From assembly GCF_900116705.1 (NCBI RefSeq), contig NZ_FPBP01000007.1, positions 62,001 through 126,000 on the forward strand: 64,000 nt of DNA, read 5' to 3'. The DNA comes from Halomonas korlensis. GTDB lineage: Bacteria > Pseudomonadota > Gammaproteobacteria > Pseudomonadales > Halomonadaceae. Below the pieces are notes generated by a model. It did no database searches and was not told the origin of the DNA. It saw only the letters and a program-made list of their open reading frames with translations. The translations under genes were made by a program, and so were the position numbers. Within the stretch, counting starts at the first letter, position 1, and each line of letters begins with the position of its first letter. Below are positions 59,277 through 64,000 of the stretch, piece after piece.

Positions 59277-61475
59277 TCAGCGGTGCAGGTCGAAGCGGTC
59301 GTTCTCCATGACCTTGACCCAGCCCTTGACGAAGCGGTCGATCATCCGCTCCTCGCCACCGTTGGCGGCGTACTCCTCGGCGATGGCGCGTAGCTGCGAG
59401 TTGGAGCCGTAGACGAGATCGACGCGGGTCGCGGTCCACTTCTTCTCGCCCGTCGCACGGTCGCGGCCTTCGAAGTATTCCTCGCTCTCGTCGATCGGCT
59501 CCCAGACGGTGCCCATGTCGATGAGGTTGACGAAGAAGTCGTTGGTCAGCTGGCCGGGACGGTCGGTGAGAATGCCCTCTTTACCGTCACCGGCGTTGGC
59601 GCCGATGGCCCGCATGCCACCGAGCAGCGCCGTCATCTGCGGTACGCTGAGGTTCAGCATGAATGCCCGGTCGATCATCAGGTGCTCGGCCGGGATGGAC
59701 GTCGTCTGCGCCTGCATGTAGTTGCGGAACGCATCGTGTCTCGGCTCGAGGTAGGCGTGCGTATCCACCTCGGTCATGTCCTGGGTCGCGTCGGTGCGGC
59801 CCGGGGTGAACGGCACCGTGACGTTGTGCCCGGCCGCCTTGGCCGCCATCTCGACCCCCACACTGCCGCCCAGCACGATCATGTCCGCCAGCGAGATGTT
59901 GGCGTCGGAGTCGTTCTTGATCTGCTCGAGCCGGTCGATCACTTCCGACACGCCGGAGCGCACGTTGATGTCCCAGCCGGCCTGCGGCTCAAGACGGATG
60001 CGCGCGCCGTTGGCGCCGCCGCGGTGGTCGGTCTGGCGGTAGGTGCAGGCCGAGGCCCAGGCGGTGGCCACCAGTTGCTTGGCGGTGAGGCCGGAGTCGG
60101 CGATCTGCTGCTTGAGCGTGGCGATCTGTTGATCGTTGACCAGCGGTCCCTGATGCTCGGGTACCGGGTCCTGCCAGACGAGCACTTCGTTGGGCACCTG
60201 CGGGCCAAGGTAGCGGGCGCGCGGCCCCATGTCGCGGTGCAGCAGCTTGTACCAGGCACGGGCGAACTCATCGGCGAGGACGTCCGGGTTCTCGCGATAC
60301 TCCTTGGAGATCTCGAGGTAGGTCGGGTCGACGATCATCCCCATGTCGGCGGCGGTCATCACCGGCGGGTTCTTCTTGCCCGGCACGTGAGCATCGGGCA
60401 CCCAGAACCCCTCCTTGACCTCGACCGGCTCCCACTGGTTGGCGCCGGCCGGGGACTTCTTGACCTCCCACTCGTGGGCGAAGATCGTCTCAAGGTAGCT
60501 GTTGTCCCACTTGGTCGGCGTGGGGGTCCAGGCGCCCTCGAGGCCCGAGGTGATGGTGTACTCACCGAGGCCGGTCTCATGCTTGTTGGCCCAGCCGATC
60601 CCCATCTCGTTGATCTTCGAACCCTCGGGCGCCTCGCCGACGGCGTCCGCCGGCCCGTTGCCGTGCATTTTGCCGAAGGTGTGGCCGCCCACGGTCAGCG
60701 CGACGGTCTCGCGGTCGTTCATTCCCATGCGGGCGAAGGTTTCGCGCACATCCTGGGCGGACTTCGCCGCGTCCGGCACGCCGTTGGGGCCCTCGGGGTT
60801 GACGTAGATCAGCCCCATCTGGACCGCGGCAAGCGGGTTGTCGAGAACGCGGCTGCCGTCTTCCCAACTACCGGTGTAGCGCTCATCACCGGTCGCGAGC
60901 CACTCGGTCTCCGGGCCCCAGTAGATGTCGTCCTCAGGCGCCCAGATGTCGGCGCGGCCGAAGCCGAAACCGAAGGTCTTGAAACCCATCGTCTCAAGCG
61001 CCCGGTTGCCGGCGAAGACCATCAGGTCGGCCCATGAGATCTTCTCGCCGTACTTCTTCTTGATCGGCCACAGCAGCCGGCGCGCCTTGTCCAGGTTGCC
61101 GTTGTCGGGCCAACTGTTGAGCGGCGCGAAGCGCTGCGCGCCGGTGCCGCCGCCACCGCGGCCATCGAGCGCCCGGTAGGTGCCGGCCGCGTGCCACGAC
61201 ATGCGGATGAAGAACGGCCCGTAGTGGCCCCAGTCGGCGGGCCACCACTCCTGCGAGTCGGTCATCAGCGCATCGACATCGGCGGAGAGTTCGTTGACGT
61301 CGAGCTGCGAGAACGCCTCGCCGTAGCGGAAGTCTGCACCGAACGGGCTAGCGTCGGGATGCTTCTGGTGCAGCACGTTGAGGGTGAGCTGGTCGGGCCA
61401 CCAGTGCTCGTTGCCTTGCAGGCGTGGTGTAGTACGTGCACCCCACTCCGGGCGTGTAGACTTCTGATCGGACAC
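59277..61475 (-). CDS. katG: Catalase-peroxidase
   Basis: This 732-aa heme enzyme decomposes H2O2 by catalase and peroxidase cycles. The distal triad is Arg91-Trp94-His95 in [14 protein letters not shown]; the Tyr of [14 protein letters not shown] is placed to form the Trp-Tyr-Met crosslink needed for catalase activity. The proximal-His region reads [16 protein letters not shown]. The second, inactive peroxidase-like half follows from about residue 420. Length is normal. AGGAG lies before the start. Confidence 0.97.
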   Translation of the reverse strand: MSDQKSTRPEWGARTTPRLQGNEHWWPDQLTLNVLHQKHPDASPFGADFRYGEAFSQLDVNELSADVDALMTDSQEWWPADWGHYGPFFIRMSWHAAGTYRALDGRGGGGTGAQRFAPLNSWPDNGNLDKARRLLWPIKKKYGEKISWADLMVFAGNRALETMGFKTFGFGFGRADIWAPEDDIYWGPETEWLATGDERYTGSWEDGSRVLDNPLAAVQMGLIYVNPEGPNGVPDAAKSAQDVRETFARMGMNDRETVALTVGGHTFGKMHGNGPADAVGEAPEGSKINEMGIGWANKHETGLGEYTITSGLEGAWTPTPTKWDNSYLETIFAHEWEVKKSPAGANQWEPVEVKEGFWVPDAHVPGKKNPPVMTAADMGMIVDPTYLEISKEYRENPDVLADEFARAWYKLLHRDMGPRARYLGPQVPNEVLVWQDPVPEHQGPLVNDQQIATLKQQIADSGLTAKQLVATAWASACTYRQTDHRGGANGARIRLEPQAGWDINVRSGVSEVIDRLEQIKNDSDANISLADMIVLGGSVGVEMAAKAAGHNVTVPFTPGRTDATQDMTEVDTHAYLEPRHDAFRNYMQAQTTSIPAEHLMIDRAFMLNLSVPQMTALLGGMRAIGANAGDGKEGILTDRPGQLTNDFFVNLIDMGTVWEPIDESEEYFEGRDRATGEKKWTATRVDLVYGSNSQLRAIAEEYAANGGEERMIDRFVKGWVKVMENDRFDLHR

Positions 61476-61658
61476 GGTATTCTCCTGGGCTGGATGGTGG
61501 GCCTACAGGGCAGTCCAGGCGACGATCCTGAATCGCCGCAAGTGTCGGAACACCCTTGAGGCCCGACATGGAAGGCATCGAGAGATTCTATAAGCCATCA
61601 ATCTACAGTGAAGGATTCAGGAACGAAGCCGTCAAGCAGTAGAGCGGCTTTCGCCTCG

Positions 61659-61673
61659 ATAGGAACAATCTAT
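61659..61673 (-). promoter_or_regulatory. Candidate OxyR half-site upstream of katG
   Basis: ATAGGAACAATCTAT fits the OxyR element ATAG-N7-CTAT and the finer consensus ATAGNTNNNANCTAT except one base. It lies about 185 bases from the katG start; a second half-site at the expected spacing is not obvious. Confidence 0.35.
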
Positions 61674-61717
61674 AAAGGAAATCGCCCAGCCGTACTGGAA
61701 AGCTATACCGCCCCTCG

Positions 61718-62248
61718 TCAGCGCCCGGAAGACGAAGCAAATGCCTCACGAAGCAGCCCATTGAGCAACAACGTGAAGCCAAGGCACCAGGCGACGAAGG
61801 CGATAACATGGCCGAATTCCCAGCGATCTTGCAGTTGCGCATATGACTGCACGGCATCGGCCGAGCCAGCCTGCAACGCCTCTGCCCAGGCAGCGTTTAC
61901 CGGTTGCACCAGCAGGAACCAGAGCGCCAGGGAAAGGCCGAGGCATACCGCTCCCGCCAGCGTCGACCGGAAGGCGACGCGATCTCGGACCAGCCAGGCC
62001 AGCACGGCAGCGGCGAGCAAGGCCATGACCTGCACCGGCCCGCCGACAAGTCCAAAGTACTGGTACAGGGTCGAGGTGACCTGCAGGTAGAACTCCGGTT
62101 CGTACTGCTTCCTAACCGGTAGCTCGAGCACATGGGCACCCCCCATGACGAGACCAAGTGCCGCAAGAAGCAGCGTCACTTGCCACCATATCCGAAGCAA
62201 GACCACCTCCTTCGATGACCTGACGTCGTAGCAGGAGCAGTGGCTCAT
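61718..62248 (-). CDS. DUF1772-like four-helix membrane protein
   Basis: The protein is 176 aa. Hydrophobic segments at about 20-38, 70-88, 95-115 and 148-168, and the motif LQDRWEFGHVIAFVAWCLGF, suggest the DUF1772 (anthrone oxygenase-like) family. The start overlaps the EamA gene's stop (ATGA, 62245-62248), so the two are co-translated. Function unknown. Confidence 0.7.
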   Translation of the reverse strand: MSHCSCYDVRSSKEVVLLRIWWQVTLLLAALGLVMGGAHVLELPVRKQYEPEFYLQVTSTLYQYFGLVGGPVQVMALLAAAVLAWLVRDRVAFRSTLAGAVCLGLSLALWFLLVQPVNAAWAEALQAGSADAVQSYAQLQDRWEFGHVIAFVAWCLGFTLLLNGLLREAFASSSGR

Positions 62249-63117
62249 CGACCGCTCGAGGAGACGCTCAACACCGTCACCGTGATCAGAATCAGGGCCA
62301 TGCCGACAAGCTGGATCGCGCCCAGGCTTTCCTCCAACACCACGACCCCGAACAGCGACGCCGTGACCGGCTCGACCATGGCCACGATGGAGGCTACGGC
62401 CGGCGCGGTATAGTTCAACCCGACGACATAGAAAATGAACGACAGGCCGGCGCCCAGCACGCCAAGCGTGACGAAGAGCGGCCAGCTCGACGTGCTCAGC
62501 ACCGCCAGGGTCTGGCCGGCATCGCCCAGCCAGAACAGGATGAAGGCGAGTGCCGAAAAGGCAATGGCGAGAATCGCCTGGGGGCTGCCGTGTGGTGCGG
62601 CGTACTTGAAGCCGAAGATGAACACCGCATAGGACAGCCCAGCGAGCAGCCCGGCGGCGACGCCGATCGGGGTCACCCCACCCGGCTGCACGTCATAGAT
62701 ACGCGTCAGCAGCACGATCCCCAGCATGACCATGACGATCGCGGCCCACTTGAGTGGCGTGGGTCGTTCGAGCCGCAGGGCGAAGGAGACGAGAAAGACG
62801 AACACCGGGGCGCAGTACATCAGCGTCGCCGCCACCGCGACACTGCCCTCGGAGATGCTCAGGAAATAGAAGGTGAAATTGCCAGCCACGCCGAGACCCG
62901 CCATCAGCGACCAGCCCCATAGTCGGCGACTGCCCAGGCCGCTGCCCTGCGGGCGAACGGCGAGCCAGACGAGCACGAACACCAGCCCGATCGCGCCCCG
63001 GTAAAACGACACTACGATGGGGTCCCAACTGTCGGCGATCAGCATCCCGCCGATGCCGCCTGACAGGCCCCAGCATAGCGCCGCCAATACCACGAATGCC
63101 GTACTCAATCTTGCCAT
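62245..63117 (-). CDS. EamA/DMT-family exporter
   Basis: This 290-aa drug/metabolite transporter has ten helices in two EamA repeats; the second repeat ends LNYTAPAVASIVAMVEPVTASLFGVVVLEESLGAIQLVGMALILITV. GLSGGIGGMLIADSWDPIVVSFYRGAIGLVFVL opens repeat 1. Likely exports amino acids or similar metabolites; substrate unknown. AGGAGG precedes the ATG. Confidence 0.9.
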   Translation of the reverse strand: MARLSTAFVVLAALCWGLSGGIGGMLIADSWDPIVVSFYRGAIGLVFVLVWLAVRPQGSGLGSRRLWGWSLMAGLGVAGNFTFYFLSISEGSVAVAATLMYCAPVFVFLVSFALRLERPTPLKWAAIVMVMLGIVLLTRIYDVQPGGVTPIGVAAGLLAGLSYAVFIFGFKYAAPHGSPQAILAIAFSALAFILFWLGDAGQTLAVLSTSSWPLFVTLGVLGAGLSFIFYVVGLNYTAPAVASIVAMVEPVTASLFGVVVLEESLGAIQLVGMALILITVTVLSVSSSGR

Positions 63118-63154
63118 GCAACCTCCTTGTTACCCCGCTTGATAGACGGCTCGA

Positions 63155-63721
63155 TCAGCGGGTGATGGCGATATTGCGAGAAGGCATACTGACATCGCGA
63201 CGCATGATGGACACCGCCTCGCCGTGGTAGTCGCGCGCCTCGAGGTCGCGCCATCCCAGTTGCCGGTAGAGCCGCTGCTGGTCCGGCGTGTAGAGGTAGA
63301 GGCGATCATGCCCATGGGCCTGCGCTTCTTGCTCCACACGCCGGACCAGCCGCGAGGCAACACCCTGGCCACGCCACTCAGGAGGCACGAAGACCGAGGC
63401 CAGCCAGGGCGTAAGATCGCGACGGTCGCTCATGTCGTCGGCCACCAGGCTCGCTGTGCCCACCGGGGTATCGCCATGCAGGGCGGCGAACACCGACGGC
63501 ACGCCTCCCGCGCCGCATTCGTCGCGCAGTATGGCAATGGCGGTGTCCAGGCTTCTGCCGGGGTGCAGATGCCCCCAGGTGGCGTGAGTCCACTTGGCCA
63601 GAAGAGCCACATGGGGCGAGTCGCTGTCGAGACGCGCGATGCGTATGTTTTCTTCCCTCCTGGGTGGCTTCCTCATAAAAACAGCGGCCACTTTACGATC
63701 CCGCCAAGGAAGCGCTTTCAT
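63155..63721 (-). CDS. GNAT-family N-acetyltransferase
   Basis: This 188-aa protein (173 aa if the ATG at 63676 is used) has the acetyl-CoA motif LASVFVPPEWRGQGVASRLVRRVEQEAQAHG (R/Q-x-x-G-x-G/A; here RGQGVA) near residue 122. The beta-strand DRLYLYTPDQQRLYRQLGW follows, as in GNAT folds. Substrate unknown. It lies upstream of the EamA gene with 37 bases between. Confidence 0.88.
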   Translation of the reverse strand: MKALPWRDRKVAAVFMRKPPRREENIRIARLDSDSPHVALLAKWTHATWGHLHPGRSLDTAIAILRDECGAGGVPSVFAALHGDTPVGTASLVADDMSDRRDLTPWLASVFVPPEWRGQGVASRLVRRVEQEAQAHGHDRLYLYTPDQQRLYRQLGWRDLEARDYHGEAVSIMRRDVSMPSRNIAITR

Positions 63722-63733
63722 GCCCTCGCGACT

Positions 63734-64000
63734 TTAGCTCACGCTAGTCGGCCTAGCCACGGCAAGACACGACGCTCGACCTCCATGATGCGACATGAAG
63801 GTGAACTCCTCCAGTTCCATGCCGGCAGCACGAATCTGAACTTTAAAGGCGTCCTCGTAGGTCACTTGGCCGAAATCGACACTCGTCATCCGTTTCAGTG
63901 CGGGTTTAAGGATCTCCATCCAACGGGTGGGACGCTTCTCGATGGTTTGCGTGAAGAAGATATGCCCGCCTGGGCGCAAAAGGGCGCAACAATGCCGCAG
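63734..64000 (-). CDS. SAM-dependent methyltransferase, C-terminal part (runs off window)
   Basis: The frame continues through the right edge (LRHCCALLRPGGHIFFTQTI), so the start is outside. PGGHIFFTQ is the post-motif of class I methyltransferases; the C-terminus MELEEFTFMSHHGGRASCLAVARP resembles the UbiG-like fold end. Substrate cannot be told from this part. Confidence 0.75.
   Translation of the reverse strand: MRHCCALLRPGGHIFFTQTIEKRPTRWMEILKPALKRMTSVDFGQVTYEDAFKVQIRAAGMELEEFTFMSHHGGRASCLAVARPTSVS

Noticed and set aside
59682..61037. 451-codon + strand frame opposite katG
   Set aside because: Antisense shadow of a clearly recognisable catalase-peroxidase; open because of high GC.

Overview
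The window is a high-GC gammaproteobacterial chromosome segment. Gene content (groEL end, TrmJ, TRAP transport, leucine/isovalerate catabolism, SbtA-type bicarbonate permease, NhaC-type antiporter) suggests a halomonad (Halomonas sensu lato). The genus is an inference from gene style, not from a marker gene.

Layout. 1-5.1 kb: groEL 3' end, a Baeyer-Villiger-type monooxygenase fused to tandem DUF4242-like domains, trmJ, an NhaC-family antiporter, and an unannotated RNA on the + strand (about 4938-5074) built of GGA-loop hairpins plus a terminator, i.e. a CsrB/RsmZ-type sponge of CsrA. 5.1-13.6 kb: one long minus-strand catabolic operon (TRAP dctPQM, two histone-deacetylase-family amidohydrolases, RidA, ornithine-cyclodeaminase homologue, class IV aminotransferase) next to an AraC regulator. 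13.7-24.3 kb: two paralogous small lipoproteins, an MFS transporter, an AhpD-like protein, a cysteine-synthase/glutaredoxin fusion, a SARP/BTAD regulator driving a DUF4242 - OsmC - flavin monooxygenase operon, and ada. 24.4-34.5 kb: a secreted TPR protein, a glycerophosphodiesterase/GntP-permease pair, a tungstate-type ABC transporter (tupBCA) with a divergent excisionase-type sensor, and a LysR/SbtA pair. 34.5-36.7 kb: idi plus a squalene-synthase-like gene followed by a decayed second copy of the lysR/sbtA promoter region. 36.9-44.8 kb: liuABCD, a PerM-type transporter and liuE.

44.8-58.3 kb is the remarkable part: two broken chromosomal integrons. Each has a truncated integron integrase on the + strand, a divergent attI region, and gene cassettes on the minus strand, and each array abuts a liuE-type terminator. 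Array A carries a putAbiC-like gene, two unknown genes and a membrane pentapeptide-repeat protein. Array B carries a SIR2-STAND NTPase (candidate anti-phage gene), a yefM-yoeB pair killed by nonsense mutations, and an intact RHH/BrnT-like toxin-antitoxin pair. Between them lie a VOC cassette with its own attC, an Asp/Glu racemase, a LysE fragment, an IS701-type element and a decayed second copy of the liuE 3' end.

58.3-64 kb returns to ordinary chromosome: a cold-shock/DUF1294 membrane protein, katG, a DUF1772-like protein, an EamA exporter, a GNAT acetyltransferase and a methyltransferase running off the edge. I saw no tRNA, rRNA, CRISPR array or prophage.
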